Positions 23,700 through 35,894 of a stretch of DNA of 64,000 bases are shown here, piece by piece. The notes under the pieces were generated by a model. That model saw only the letters and a list, made by a program, of their open reading frames with translations, did not search any database and was not told the origin of the DNA. The DNA lies in assembly GCF_016086655.4 (NCBI RefSeq), contig NC_052142.2, positions 4,902,422 through 4,966,421 of the forward strand, given 5' to 3'. Within the stretch, counting starts at the first letter, position 1, and each line of letters starts with the position of its first letter. Position numbers and translations under genes: made by a program. This DNA is from Lepeophtheirus salmonis. Lineage: Eukaryota; Arthropoda; Copepoda; Siphonostomatoida; Caligidae.

Positions 23700-25330
23700 T
23701 TTGTAGTATGTTCTGGTCATTTCAGCTCGAAGATTTCATAAATGAATCAAGAAACTCTAATCCGAATAGAAAAAGGAAACGTAATAGTGGAGCTCGACTC
23801 CTACATCGTCGATTAAAAGAAGATGCAGTACCCTCAAAATATTCAAACTTCCCTAATTATCTCTCAACTCCTGCTAATTCTGCTAATAGAACATTACAAA
23901 AAACATCAGCATAAATCGTGAGTGTTCGTCAGAATAAAGAAAAACTAACAATTGAATCACGTGAAAAATCATTTCTTGAGGCAGACAAAATAACTTCGTT
24001 TTCTCATCATAAAAGAAGTAATTGATACACAAACCCAAGAACTCCATGAAATCGGCTATTATATTGTTGTATCCAGGTTTGATAATCATGCCATAAATAG
24101 AAGTTGTGTAAAAAAAGAATGCTTCTTAGGTAAAGTTTATTTGCATCCTCTCGGCACAGTACAATTTTTTTTTGTTTAGAAATCTTTGCCCAACACACCT
24201 GTTTAAGTCTATAGATAACAATTGGCGGATGTCTGATTCTTTTCTTTTACCTCAGTTTGCTTGTTGAGACATGGGATTGCCCCAATTCAGTAATATAAAA
24301 GAAATTTACTACATCAAAATGAACAAAAATTGCTTACCTTTTAAACGAGAAAATGTCTTGCATCCACAACTTTGTTGAGAACATCAGTCCAAATAGCCAA
24401 TTCAGTGTTTCACGAAAGTACAATCGTCGGATTGGAACGGTATTCTAATCGTAAGTTCCTTCATTTCTGTCTGACTATACTCTTTCTACGTTTAACTAGA
24501 GAATGGTAGAACCGCCTAAATGTTAAGGAATTATACACCCCTAAGAGACTCTGTGATCCTTCAACTTTTCTTTCTAGAATATTTCTGTAAAATGGGAACA
24601 AATGTCCATAGAAAAGAATAAAAGCAAATACGCTTATTTATTGACACCTCAAACCTTCTTGTCCTTGAGCAATACATGCAAAAAAAAAATAATCTTGTAT
24701 TGGTTCTTCATCTAATTGATGGTTGGGACTTGTATTCGTATTAACATGTGTCATTCAGACAACATACAAAAGAGAATTGGTCGATGTCATTTGATAGCAG
24801 GTGCTAATTAATACATCGTTCTAAGACAACTCCTCCAGACAGAAAAAGCTCTATGCTTGAGAGTTTTTTAAAGTATACCAAAGTTCCAATTAATGAGTTG
24901 TCTAGCATCTTTGAAGAAGAAAATGAGTTTGAATCTGAAAGGGACTTCAATTTTGCATTAAAAATATGTTATGCACTGTCATATACAGAAGTTAAATTTG
25001 CCAACAAAGATATGCACTCAATAACGTTCTTCATTACATTAGAGTCTTCTTGCTCAATCGGTTAAAAAAAACACCTTGTTCTAGTTGTAGAGAACTGCTA
25101 GTCGACGAGAGTTTAAGCAAGATTTAATATTCTAAGGATGAAGAAGGAGATAAAGTAAGCCTAATAGAAATGATAAATAGAGGAGAACTGCTTACTCCTT
25201 CGAATCTCCTTTCCTTAATAATTTCAACATTTTATTATGCATAATGAAAAACTCTGATCTCTGGGGAAATTTTTGCAATGTTTCTTCTTTGGTTGGGATA
25301 TTCAGCACTGGTATATGTCTGAGAATAAGT
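23700..25330 (+). mobile_element. THAP/P-element-like transposase remnant (plus strand)
   Basis: The frame 23708-23914 shows the second half of a THAP zinc finger: an HFQLEDF-type block (its ancestral Cys and His codons are damaged), then RRLKEDAVPSKYSNFPNYLS, matching the family's DAVPS/PxYL ending. Downstream runs read LIHKPKNSMKSAIILLYPG near 24020. The frame 24853-25065 and then a PCSSCRELL block followed by MINRGELLTPSNLL (25070-25210) resemble the C-terminal Cys pair and GGLxxPS block of THAP9-like P transposases. Stops and shifts are frequent. The THAP part is fairly firm and the C-terminal part tentative. Confidence 0.6.
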
Positions 25331-25997
25331 CCTGTGAAAGACCAAGTCTTCTATATGATCATGAATGTGTCCAAAAATGATGAGGTTTGTCTTAACTCTA
25401 GGAATAAAAACCCAGAAGAGCGGCAAAGTTATTATTTCGGCCCTTTTATAAGGGATTTTTTTTCTTGATAATACTTAAATTGAAATATATAATTGGTCAA
25501 TAACATTTTCATTTAAATTTTATTAACAAATCTTTAGTGAGCCAGAAGCCTTGACATTGAGTGGGTCCCGACCATAAATACCCCAATTACTCATATTAGA
25601 TAATTACATAAGTTTCGATTAAATTTTTTGAGGCATTTATGTCTTCATTAAATATGTATTTGAATTTATTCAATAAAGCAAGATTCTTATTCTAAATTTA
25701 AATGAATGAATATATAGAGTTTTAGTTTTCTTATTCTTTGATAAATATCACTGAAGAACATTACTAAAAACGTAGTAACAGATTCAAATGTCATTCTATC
25801 ATACAGAAAAATACACACAAAAAATCGTTCAATATCCTATCAGGCACTTGTTATGGTTATCATAACTTGCCTTATCCATTGGAAGTCAAGATTTGAAGTC
25901 CTACATATACAACTTAAAGGATTCGAGTCCTTTGTGTAACTACGTAATGCAGCCTGTTTCGTTCTCTCTGGACAAAAAAGAAGGTTTATGAAGAGAA
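25331..25997. other. Unassigned stretch
   Basis: Overlapping open frames on both strands at 25235-25468 may be the decayed end of the THAP element. Otherwise nothing is recognised. Confidence 0.4.
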
Positions 25998-26262
25998 GAA
26001 AACGATCGTTCTATAGCAAATTTAAATTGCTCCATCTGTACTGGGCTTTACAGTTTTCCTTGCACTCCTGAACGAACTGACCTTTGTAGGTTCTTCGAAT
26101 TATTCTAGTTTGTCTCGCCACAGCTAACCACCTCTTCTGATGACACATCCTGGATAATAACGAATTGGAAATCAATGTTCAGGCCAAATATTTTGCTAAT
26201 GCTTGTTCGTCAATTCATGAGTCTTGACCAATATGAATAATCCCTCAAGTCTAAAGATAAAG
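25998..26262. repeat. Dispersed repeat, copy 1 (second copy at 40173-40430)
   Basis: About 250 bp are clearly homologous to 40173-40430 in the same orientation. Shared islands include TTTACAGTTTTCCT, CACAGC(T/C)AACCACCTCTTCT and TATTTTGCTAATGCTT. The minus strand of both contains similar broken peptide runs (…SRTWQEKRWLAVLRQT versus …SRMCHQKRWLAVARQT), so it may derive from a coding element, possibly a transposase N-terminus. Confidence 0.7.
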
Positions 26263-26336
26263 GAAACTTAAGTGATTAGCACTTCTTCAATTCGAACTGC
26301 TATGATGCTTATTTATTTTTCTATTATCTTAATATA

Positions 26337-26365
26337 CGAGGTGTGTTCAAAAAGTAAGATTATTT
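26337..26365 (+). repeat. Possible solitary mariner-type terminus
   Basis: The sequence ACGAGGTGTGTTCAAAAAGT strongly resembles terminal repeats of mariner elements from memory. I could not find a matching inverted end downstream, nor transposase sequence, so it may be a truncated copy. Confidence 0.4.
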
Positions 26366-27880
26366 TTCAAATTTCGCCGGCAATGTTTATTTGGTATGCC
26401 AGATTTCTTTGATTTTTTTTATGTTAGTTCATTCGAAAAAGAACATTTATTTATTGTCTAAGGTTATATAATATGTTTAGTTTGTTTGTGAAAGTTATAA
26501 TGGTAAGAAGTATTTTGTGTGTTCGGCAATTTTTTGCTATTTAATAAACATGAATCAAAGAATTTGTACGAAATTTTGTGTAAAGAAGGAAATCAAATTC
26601 TCCAAAACACTTGAAATGTTGACAATGACATACGGTGAAAACTGTTATGAGTAAAAAAAAAAGTTACAAAGGTTAGTTCTATTGATTTTTTAATTTTCTT
26701 ATGGTATGTATCTGGTATACCTTTCACTTAATAAACAGTTCCTAACAGAAACTGGCTGAATTATATGAAATTCAAAAAGAATGGGTACTGGTTGAAGTGC
26801 AAACCACCACCTAAATAAAATAATGTATCTCAATTTGTTCAAAGTATTGGTGAATTAAGCGTTTTAACATTTAAGTGACCTTGATCCCTCAAAATTAAAT
26901 TTGAATCATGTACCTCAATTTATTCAAAGTTATAGTCTATTTCGCGTGTTAAACATTTTGAGTGAGTTTGAACTGCAAAATTTAATTGCCTCTTTCTATA
27001 GACCTATATAACATTTCTAAAAAGTTTCTTCAAATTAGATTTTTTACTTTTTTTCATAATTCTGGTTACAACAAAATAAATCAAGGCAAAAAGATAACCT
27101 CAATTCAACTTCATGGTGGAGGTGATACACTTTATAAACAACATAAATTCATGATTAAAAAAGTTAATTCAGTTTTAAAATTTCCATTTCAAACTTGTTG
27201 ATAGTTCATCACAATCCTGCTTGTACCTTGACAGAGTACATTCCAAATCAGGAGCAGCATCTAGCCTGACTTGACCTTTTGGTTTTCATGATATAAAGAA
27301 TTGCTGGGCAGTTTTGTTTTAAAAAAAAGGGGTGTTAGAGAGGCGCTGCTCAGCGATTTTCCTAAGAATGATCTCTTCCCTTTTCAAGGCTAATGGTTTG
27401 ATGAGGAGTAGTCCGACATTATGTAGTTTTTTACTTTCTTACTTTCTTTTCTTGAAAAAATAGAGGCAAAACTAAATGTAACAAAACGAAATACTAGAGC
27501 ATGCTGATGCTATTGTCATCTATTTACGCGATTCCGATTTCCAAAAGCTCTTATTGATAGTCACGCTTGCAGCTGCTTTTGTCTCTTATCAGAAAGTAAA
27601 AATGAGAAATGAATGCCTCAGATATTTTATTCCTTAAGTATAAATCTCATACAAGTTAAATCGTTTAAACATACTGATTATGTCTTTTATCTGATGTTCT
27701 TTGCAGTTAGGTTGTAATATTTAATTATGCATAACTCCTTTCACGGTGAGACGTATAATTATTAGAGATATAAATAAATACTTTCTCGAAGTACAAGTAT
27801 AATAATATTAAAAAATCGATTTGGTTTTCTGGATTACTCCTCATTCAAGAATTTTGAAATATTAACTATGTGGGTAGCTA
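26366..27880. other. Unassigned intronic stretch
   Basis: Apart from the mariner-like end at its left border I recognise nothing. The 71-codon frame at 26986-27201 is low-complexity. Confidence 0.4.
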
Positions 27881-27914
27881 TCAAAATAAAAAACATTATA
27901 ACTGCTGTTGTATC

Positions 27915-28075
27915 AGTCCTTCCAATTCAGTCCTGCAAATCAATCCTAAAAACTTACAAAATACGGTCCTTCAGGACTTAAGTCCTTTAAAAATAATTAT
28001 GGTTCTGACAGTCCAAAGGACCGATCGACAGTCTAACGACCGATCCCAAGGACTGATATAACCGTTCCTAAAACT
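27915..28075. repeat. Degenerate word repeat rich in GGTCC/GGACT
   Basis: Short words such as GTCCTT, GGACTT, AGTCCAAAGGACCGATCGAC and CCGATCCCAAGGACTGAT recur in both orientations over about 150 bp. This gives a locally higher GC content and many small palindromes. It looks like a decayed simple or minisatellite tract. Confidence 0.55.
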
Positions 28076-29336
28076 GGACTGGAACGAATAAATAAAAAAT
28101 GGAACCACAGGTTATAACCATGTAACATAAAATTTTTATCTATGACGTCTTTTTGTTTTCTTTGTCTTAGATATCGACAATGCACATTTTTATAAATCAT
28201 AAGCCCAATAGTAAGTCATTTAGAGCACTCTTTGCTATGTCAATATAGATATTTTCATGTATTTTTTGGCTATAAGTGGAGCAATTACATGACAGGAACA
28301 GCGAATTAGAAAAAGTAAATAATAACATTTCTATAGAATAAGTAGTCTTCCAAATTTATGTTTGTACGTTGCATCCATAAAAAGTATCGCACTCGTCTAA
28401 TGGCATATTTTTTTCTGCATAAAATTACTTAATTACGTAGTTAGTTACCACTGAAAAGTCCCAAGCTACCCGTGTGGTGTAATTTATCCCATGTTGCACT
28501 ACATATAAATCTGGAAAGCCTTCAATTATATTTTTATATATCATGGAGTATGAATTAATACATGTTTATGGGAAAATGCTTTCAAGAAACTGATGCAGAA
28601 GTAGGACGTAATCTAATCTGTATTTGATTGTTTTTATTTTTTGTGAATCTGGTTAACGTCAATTCCAGTCGAAACTGACAGTTTAGTAGACCAAATCGAT
28701 TTTACAAAATCCTTTTTAGATATTTCTAATTTTTCATATTTTTTAAGTTTGTTCAACATTTATATTATCGGTATCTCTTATTATATTAATGTCTCCTATA
28801 ATTAAAATATTTTCAATTGTTGATCTGTGATTTAGGATACTTTTTTCAAAAGAAATTTAATTGGAATAATAAATTATAAAATAGTCGTACAATAAAGACC
28901 GATTTGGATGACTACGTAGTCCTCCTTAACATTAAATTAACTATGCCATTTTGGCACTTGAATATTTTCATTATTATCAGACTAAATAACTTATAAATGA
29001 TTTTTTAAGCTTGTATGTACTAAACATAAAATCTACGATTTCTTGAAATATTTTTACAATATGTATTTTAAAATCTCACACTGAACTAAATCACAAAATT
29101 CTGATTGTAAAAAATCAGATTTAAAAATAAAAATCAGGGACCATGTGTAGTAACAATTTTAATATTTACAATAATTTAAGTAGACACCTAGGCAATTAAA
29201 TTTTAAATTTGATTATATTAATTATATAAAAACAAATTTACGATTATAAATTGTTAAATTTATTAGTGAATTCATTGTTAATGCTTAAAACAATTATTAT
29301 GAATTATTATTCCATCTATTTATTATCTATTCTTAC
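28076..29336. other. Wnt intron sequence, nothing else recognised
   Basis: This AT-rich stretch follows the 68-codon Wnt exon in the transcript direction. No gene or repeat is recognised. Confidence 0.5.
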
Positions 29337-29540
29337 CTGGAGATACCACTGGATATGGTGTCAAAACAGATTTAGTTGTTTTAAGGTTATTTTTCAAATG
29401 CCACTGCTTGTTTTTAACAGATTTTTCTCTTAAAAATTGAAGAGAAGTCTTGTAATCCTTTCCTGAATTCGCTATTGTAAAAAATGTATCTTCTATAGCA
29501 CTATTATTATTTTCAGTGATAGCACTAGTTCCATTACCTT
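29337..29540 (-). CDS. Wnt4: Wnt4-type gene, 68-codon insert exon
   Basis: This 204-bp stretch is open in exactly one minus-strand frame and is bounded by TTTTTTAG at the 5' side and CCAG/gtaaga at the 3' side. It begins by supplying two bases and ends by supplying one. Those phases fit the donor at 42968 (phase 1) and the acceptor at 12691. Joined, it would read ...ILIR-E-GNGT... at one junction and ...VVSP-G-TREMAF at the other. The peptide has no cysteine, is rich in Asn, Lys and Thr, and contains possible N-glycosylation sequons (NGT, NNS). It corresponds to no conserved Wnt block, so its assignment rests on splice sites and phase. It could be alternatively included because its length is a multiple of three. 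Confidence 0.75.
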
Positions 29541-30952
29541 CTAAAAAACAATGTATGTATTAATTTTGATTGAACCAAAATCAAATATAGTAGTGACATA
29601 TAGGTATAAATTAACGGAATCTAAAATTTATATTATTTTTAATAAAAAATTAGTTATTTTAGATTCAAATACTTTTACAAATATAATTACTGTTTTTTCT
29701 TCTTATTGATCAGATGGAGTTGCACTGATTATATATAATTAAAGAAATCAAAGGAAAGCGTGAACATGAACAGAGTTGCTAATCGGTGAGATTTTGTGTA
29801 TATAAATAAAACTGAAATTAACATGGTAACCCTGACAATTTGAAAACTGTTTTGAAGGAGTACAGTGTAACTATCATAACATTTCATTATATCAGCTACA
29901 ATCAAACTGTGACGAGGAGGAGAATCCAATAAACCAGGCCAAGGGCCAGAATTATTCGATTTTCAATTCTACTATGAGTTCAACAAGAACTTACAAATAA
30001 ATCACCGCAACAAATCTTCACGGTGCCTCTCCTTTTATTAGCACATACAATGTTCAATTCAGTTTCATATATATCAATGGTAGCTTATATGTAGTAGAAA
30101 AGGAAGTTCAGTAGTGAAAAAATAATAAAAGCAGCTTAAAAAAAAGAAAATTCACTTCTTAGGTTGCCAACTAAAAAATAACGGGCGAACTAAATAAATG
30201 CAACCAAGTAGCATCAGTGGAAATGAATATCATACGAGAAGGCATCATATTTTTTTCTCCTTTGTGATTGTCTTAAAATTGTCAACCATAGATAGGGCGT
30301 GAGCAAATTAATATAAATAGTACACTCCAATATGGCACAAACACATTCGGCCCCGGTTTATATAAATAAAATAAAGTAAAACTACACTGAATAGCATATA
30401 CGCACGTGCTAATTACTAACGTTGTTCAAATTCCGAAATGTCACAAGATCAAAATAGTTAATTTTGATACCTTGGTTTCAAATATAGTCTTAGTTTTTCA
30501 TTTAAAAAAAGATTATACATTTTTTGCTATTTTTTTTTTTTTTTTTTTTAGATACAAAGGATCTGTAAGCGCTTGGTGTTTCATAATATGATAAACGATA
30601 TGAATAATGAATATATTTCAAATTATAATATTGAAAGATTCTAAAACAATTTTTAAAATGTTTTTTTAACATTTAGAACTCGAGTTATCTTTGTTTTAAG
30701 TTGAAAATAGTTGTTTTTTCTTCAAAGGCTCATAGCTTCAAGAAAATTAAATCCAGAAGATGCAAAAATATCTTATTTTAATTATAGAAAGACTCCAATC
30801 AAAAATGGTCTATATCATTGTAAGGCCATCACAATACTTCAAGGATACAGCTCCTATTTAAATTGATCTTATAAGATAAATTTGAACAAAGTCCTTTTTT
30901 ATCGTTATAACAATAACCAAATTAAAAGTAGGACCAATAACACTTATGAAAA

Positions 30953-30954
<2 letters not shown>
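29541..30954. other. Wnt intron sequence, nothing else recognised
   Basis: This stretch is AT-rich with short homopolymer runs (for example T runs near 30532-30550). The open frames at 29729-29929 and 30406-30591 have no signature. Confidence 0.5.

Positions 30955-30989
<35 letters not shown>
30955..30989. repeat. 35-bp poly-T tract
   Basis: This is an uninterrupted run of 35 T directly at the left edge of the dispersed repeat copy 30990-31250. It could be a retroposition tail on the minus strand or a slipped homopolymer. Confidence 0.9.
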
Positions 30990-30992
<3 letters not shown>

Positions 30993-31250
30993 ATTACAAA
31001 ATTGTTTTTATTGATTCTGTATCTTGTTCTGAACTCGACATATCTCCATTTTTATCGTTAAAATGATGAAAAACGAGATTCTTCTTGAGACTCTTATAAC
31101 TTATTCATCATCAATAGTGATAAAGAATATCATAGTATTTATGATAGAAAAATATTCAATGTTTAACTTTTTTTTTTAAATAACTTAAAAAAATGCATCT
31201 CCAAGGATTTTCGTTCGATTTTATATTTTTTAAGTGATCCCATTTTTTTA
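30990..31250 (+). repeat. Third copy of the 8.3-9.3 kb inverted-repeat family
   Basis: TTGATTCTGTATCTTGTTCT at 31011, followed by a CTCGACATATCTCCATTTTT block, a GATGAAAAACGA block, ATATTCAATGTTTAACTTTT and TATATTTTTTAAGTGAT, aligns with the left arm at 8371-8440. It also aligns, over a longer span, with the reverse complement of 9310-9050. It contains only one arm. Confidence 0.75.
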
Positions 31251-32128
31251 TAATTTTTTTAAATTATTGTAAAAAACTAAATATTTAAAAAGAAAATTGT
31301 GTTTGTATAAAAACATAATTCAACATTATAGTAAAAAATTAATTTCCTTCTAAAGAAACAAAAGTATAAAAAACAATCAAACTATCACAAACTAATAGAG
31401 AAAAAGCATTACATATTCACTCTTACACTATTCCAATATTAAAACCGATTATGAAGCATAGATAAATTGCTTAAGGGCCCTGTTGTCGCAGCATTTCATT
31501 TCAGCTATTGTCAGGGGCATTAAATCAATCAAATATATTATTATTATAAGGAATGAAAACACGAAGTGATCATACAATACTTTATACTTAAATAATAATA
31601 CAATAACTTTACATATGACGTAGATATAAGTTATGACGTATTATAATTTTGAATGAAGAGGTTGTCGAGGCAATGATCATTTATGTTTACTATTATTATA
31701 TATTAACTTATTTAATTTTGTATTGCCCAGATATTATAAAAGAAATCCTTTATCTATCCGTGATTGAATTAAATAATTCAAATTAGTGTCTAAAATGACT
31801 CATAGTTGTTCAGCTTTTTTTTTTTTTTTTTTTTTTTTTTGCAAAATAAGGGTGATAATTTTCAAGTATAAAATTCACTTTTTTTATTTCTAAATATCAA
31901 TTACTAAACCAAAATATTTCACCGATCATTTGACGAAATTTTATAAAGCATAACAATATAAGCAATATTTAATACTTTATTGCTATGGGTATAATAATAG
32001 CATCTTTTTTCATTCAAACAAATCATAAATTTTTGTCTAGGAGTGGCTTTTCTATAAATTTAAGATAAAAAAAGTAATGCACCAAATTGCTAATTATTAT
32101 CTTTTTGAGGAAATAATTTAAATGATTA
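31251..32128. other. Unassigned intronic stretch
   Basis: This stretch is AT-rich with a 26-bp poly-T run at 31815-31840. No gene is recognised. Confidence 0.5.
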
Positions 32129-32900
32129 TTAGAAAATGTATCTTTCCATCGATAATAAGTCATAATAACCAAAGATGAATAAATTAGCTGGCAGTGTATG
32201 CTGGCAGGACATATACAAATACTTTATTTCTATGACACACTTAAAATAAACTGAAAAAAAGGACAATACCCTTAAAAATATGTTCCATTGGAAGATTTTA
32301 AGGACGTGAGGCATGTCAGCAAATACTAATATCTTCTCGCCGTTGTGATCAAAGAATGGCCTCACTTTGGAAACTCCCAAACGATTGAGCCACGCAGAAA
32401 AATTAGCAGCTTGATCACTACTAAAGGATGCTACTTTAAAATCAATTATAGACTGATTGTCAATACATGCATTCGCACGACATCTTGAGTAGACATTGAG
32501 TGTTCACAGAAAAAGTATGCCACACTTTGTTTCCAATTGACTTTCAGTACAGAAATAAAAAAAAACATAAAGGCACTTGATGGATATATGATTTTTTTTC
32601 CTTAGTGCAACAATTTGATCAAAGATGGGGTCAAAATCTACAGATTTGCACAATGATATCTCATTGACAGTTCAGTTGAACACTCGACCCTTCTCATTCA
32701 AAGTGTTACATCTCAATACCAATAGCATTAGCAAATTAGGACAGTACCCCTCATTGACCGGGAACTTTGGCGTCCAGGCCTGTATTGATGAAACGGGCCG
32801 GTAGTTTGAACTTTGTGGAGAAAAATTTGTAGCAAGATAGACTTTTGTAGTTGGCACTGACAGCAAATGCCTTTACTTCATGTGTATAGGAGCGTTCGGT
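32129..32900 (-). mobile_element. THAP/P-element-like transposase remnant (minus strand)
   Basis: The minus-strand frame 32380-32129 plus its in-frame upstream extension reads FSSDQAANFSAWLNRLGVSK, then PFFDHNGEKILVFADMPHVLK. The ending is the characteristic FAD-x-PHLLK block of P-element and THAP9-like transposases. Further upstream, runs such as KFKLPARFINTGLDAK (near 32800) fit the region before it. The fragment is broken by stops and lacks the THAP domain and both ends. It is in the opposite orientation to the remnant at 23.7-25.3 kb. Confidence 0.6.
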
Positions 32901-33479
32901 CTTTCTGTCTACTTCACAGATTGAATAGATGTAAGAAAATGTTGTATTTTAGAAAGATATGGCTCCATTGAAGGGATAATGTGTTTCAGATTTGTCAAAC
33001 TTGTGAGTTCTGCTTTTTTTTTCTTCCTGCAATTTTTTTATCGCCCGTTTTTTGAGATATATATATTTTCTGAGTTTCAGCATAAGGGAATGTTATTCGG
33101 ATTTACCGGGTGTAGAGGCTGTATGGACATCCACACAAATGTTATTTGCAAAAATATGCTTTTTAAAGCCCTATATCGTCTTATAAGTATATATCATAAT
33201 CAGATAGGATTATTATATGTCGTCAAAAGCGGGAGCGGGTTTTTTGTAATTGGTAATACTTATAATACTAGAAGCTGTCATCATTATTTTTCATACTTGG
33301 GGAGAAAACATATCAAAATTCATGATCATTAGTCATATTTATATGTAACCTGTAACTATGAACTTTGTATTGATTATTTTCATAAGTTTAAGAAACGTGT
33401 AAAGTTGCTTCGTGATGAAGCTTGAAATAAAGTATTGACTTGAGATTTGGTTTTGTAAGTACAATAATTCATAACGTTT
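32901..33479. other. Unassigned stretch
   Basis: A 117-codon plus-strand frame at 32979-33332 is rich in Phe, Ile, Cys and Tyr and has no recognised motif. I regard it as a chance frame. Confidence 0.4.
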
Positions 33480-34400
33480 CTTATGTTGTGTTGGTTGGCC
33501 CTTTAGATGGTTATTTTTGGGGTCGTCCTTATCTCATTAATTTGGAAAATGTTACCTAAGCCGACAATAAAACTTCTATAAGTGTTGGCGTAAAAATTAT
33601 CAGCAACGTTCTTGGTCAAATTTCAGAGGTGAAAGACTGAAGGTTTTCATTACCGACGGAGCTTCGTATTGTATTAAAGCAGCCGAAAACCTTGAACAAC
33701 ATTTTCCAATGATGTTGTAGGTCACTGAACAGAATAGCAACGCTCTGTCCTGATTATTTCGAAAATACAAAGACTCTCATCTCTGAAGTGAAGAAAGTAT
33801 TTTTTTTAATTTAGGTGAAAGAACACGTAAATTTACTGTCTTATGCGAAGTTCCCATCCTACCAATGCCTATCCTCATGCGTTTGGGATTTTGGCTTATA
33901 GCAGTGGAATACTATGCCAATCACTTCAATTTCAGTCAAACAGTGTATTAATGGTATGGATGAAAATAATGATGCAATAAAAAAAGTATAAGATGTTTTG
34001 AAGAATGAGTCACTTTTGTCAGAAATAGTGTTTATTCAAAACAATTTGAATCCAATATAAGTAGCCATTAAAGCATTGGAAAAGAGATTGCCGCTACTCA
34101 CAAGTGTAACTATCGTTAAAAATTTATGCCAAGATATTACACTTGAACCTTTCAAAACTTAATGTCTGGAGGTGATAGAGAAAAACAAAGGATACACTGA
34201 ATTGAGAGAATTGGCTCCTGAAACCATCAATCACGATACCTATTTTTTAACATACAAAACACTCTTATTGTTAACTGTGATTGTGAGAGAATTTTCAATA
34301 TTATGTCAGACATAGATATACCGAAAAGGTCCTGTTTGACTGAAGGGCATGTCAAGGATATTATGATAGTGAAATGGAACATTGATTTATGAAGATTGGT
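33480..34400 (+). mobile_element. hAT-family transposase fragment (copy 2 of 3)
   Basis: This is the longest of the three related hAT fragments. In shifting frames it reads GRPYLINLEN, then a VFITDGASYCIKAAENL-type block, then LNRIATLCPDYFENTKTLIS, then NGMDENNDAIKKV, VLKNESLLSEIVF and AIKALEKRLPLLTSV, and at the end a REFSI block like the hAT C-terminal dimerisation region. The nucleotide sequence around 33630-33750 is close to the reverse complement of 37080-36940, the copy on the minus strand. Multiple stops make it inactive. Confidence 0.75.
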
Positions 34401-34892
34401 AAATTAATTGGTAAATGTTATCATAAATCATACAAGTATTATTATAATTATATACTCAGTTTTTATCCAATTAATTCCTTATATTTTTAAGTTGTTAAAT
34501 TTCATAATGGAATCGTTATAAAATGATAGTTTAAAATGTAATAGGTATGTATTATTTAAAATTAAAGTAACAATTTTTAATTATTTATTAATATCATTAT
34601 AATTAGAAGATTATGAAATCATTCAACTATCCTCATAGTTAATACAAATGTTCCATTGGATTATAATATTCTTGACGTGAGCCTGTGTGGTGTATTTATG
34701 TACGACATCACGTTGGGAACTCTCTCGGAATAAGATTTATCGATAGAAGTGTTTTTATATCGTGATTGATAGTTTATGGTGCCAATTTACTAAATTTGAT
34801 GTATCCCTATCATCTACAGACATTAATTGTGAAAAGTTCAAGTCAATGGTTTTAGATCACCTGAATTTAAAAAATAAATATTCACTTCAGAG
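34401..34892. other. Unassigned stretch between two hAT elements
   Basis: AT-rich DNA lies between the hAT fragment ending about 34400 and the left target duplication of the 2-kb hAT. No gene is seen. Confidence 0.45.
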
Positions 34893-35477
34893 ATTATAGT
34901 CAGGGCCGTACGTCAGTTTTGTGCTTTGTCCGCTTCAGCGGACCAAAAAAAAAAAAAACCTTACTCAACCGTCCATCAATCATATAGGTATGTAAATATA
35001 GATGAATTAAGTCATAATTAATTAGTAAAATCTATTATATATATGTAACTTATGACCAACTCATAATAGTACTGAGTCATTATAATAAAATTACATATTT
35101 GTAGCACGTCCACCCAAAAGGAAGCTAGATAATTTTTCTCAAAATTGAACATGGAATACATTTTCCAACAAATATAGTTCATTTAAATGAAAAATGATTC
35201 TGATTAATCCTTTGGAGGCACCACAAATTGTACTTAAAGTGGCCAAAATTCACCGGCACATTTATAGAAATAGTAAATTAATAAATTATATTTCTAAGAC
35301 AATATTGGGGCCAAATTAAGTCAGATAGATAAAACGGAGGTTTTAAACTACAGTTAACACTCTCGGGTATCTCAATTCATCACAGAAGTTTGAATTCAAT
35401 TCCTGTAATTTACCATAATATCTCTTTCAAATATTGCCTGTCATTTTATAAATATAATTGATTGAACCTTTGAATAT

Positions 35478-35894
35478 AAAACGCGTTTTCCGCTTCCCGT
35501 GATACATTTCTGATAATTAATAAATTACTGCAATTATTTCAAGAGTACTTTACAGCCAAAAATAAAAAACAAAGACGCACACAACATTTTTCGTATGGAT
35601 TTAAAGTACTTCACATTGAGCGGATATTTGAGTTAGATATTACGTTTAACGTTACTGGTTGCAAATGTGAAGTACTTTACAGGCAAAAAAAAAAAAAGAC
35701 GCACACAACACTTTTCGTATGGAGTACTCTTGAAATATTTAAGAGCGTGAGAATTTGTTTCATTGAATACAAGATAAATTAAATTATTACTGCTTAAAAG
35801 GTACATAAATAATAGTTATGTACTTTTAGAGTGGATTGTTGCAGTAATTTATTAATTATCAGAAATGTATCACGGGAAGCGGAAAACGCATTTT
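35478..35894. repeat. Nested inverted and direct repeats around the hAT ORF start
   Basis: The 56 bp at 35478-35533 recur in reverse complement at 35839-35894 with one mismatch. That right arm contains the ATG (35865) and first ten codons of the downstream ORF. Inside, about 53 bp at 35545-35599 repeat directly at 35671-35723 (GTACTTTACAG(C/G)C... through CGTATGGA). AGTACTTCACATT near 35606 is inverted at about 35661. The AAGAGTACT word also appears inverted near 35725. The whole looks like a head-to-head duplication of the element's 5' region. Confidence 0.88.

Noticed and set aside
32979..33332. A 117-codon plus-strand frame.
   Set aside because: Its composition is dominated by Phe, Ile, Tyr and Cys from AT-rich codons, with no motif or splice context.
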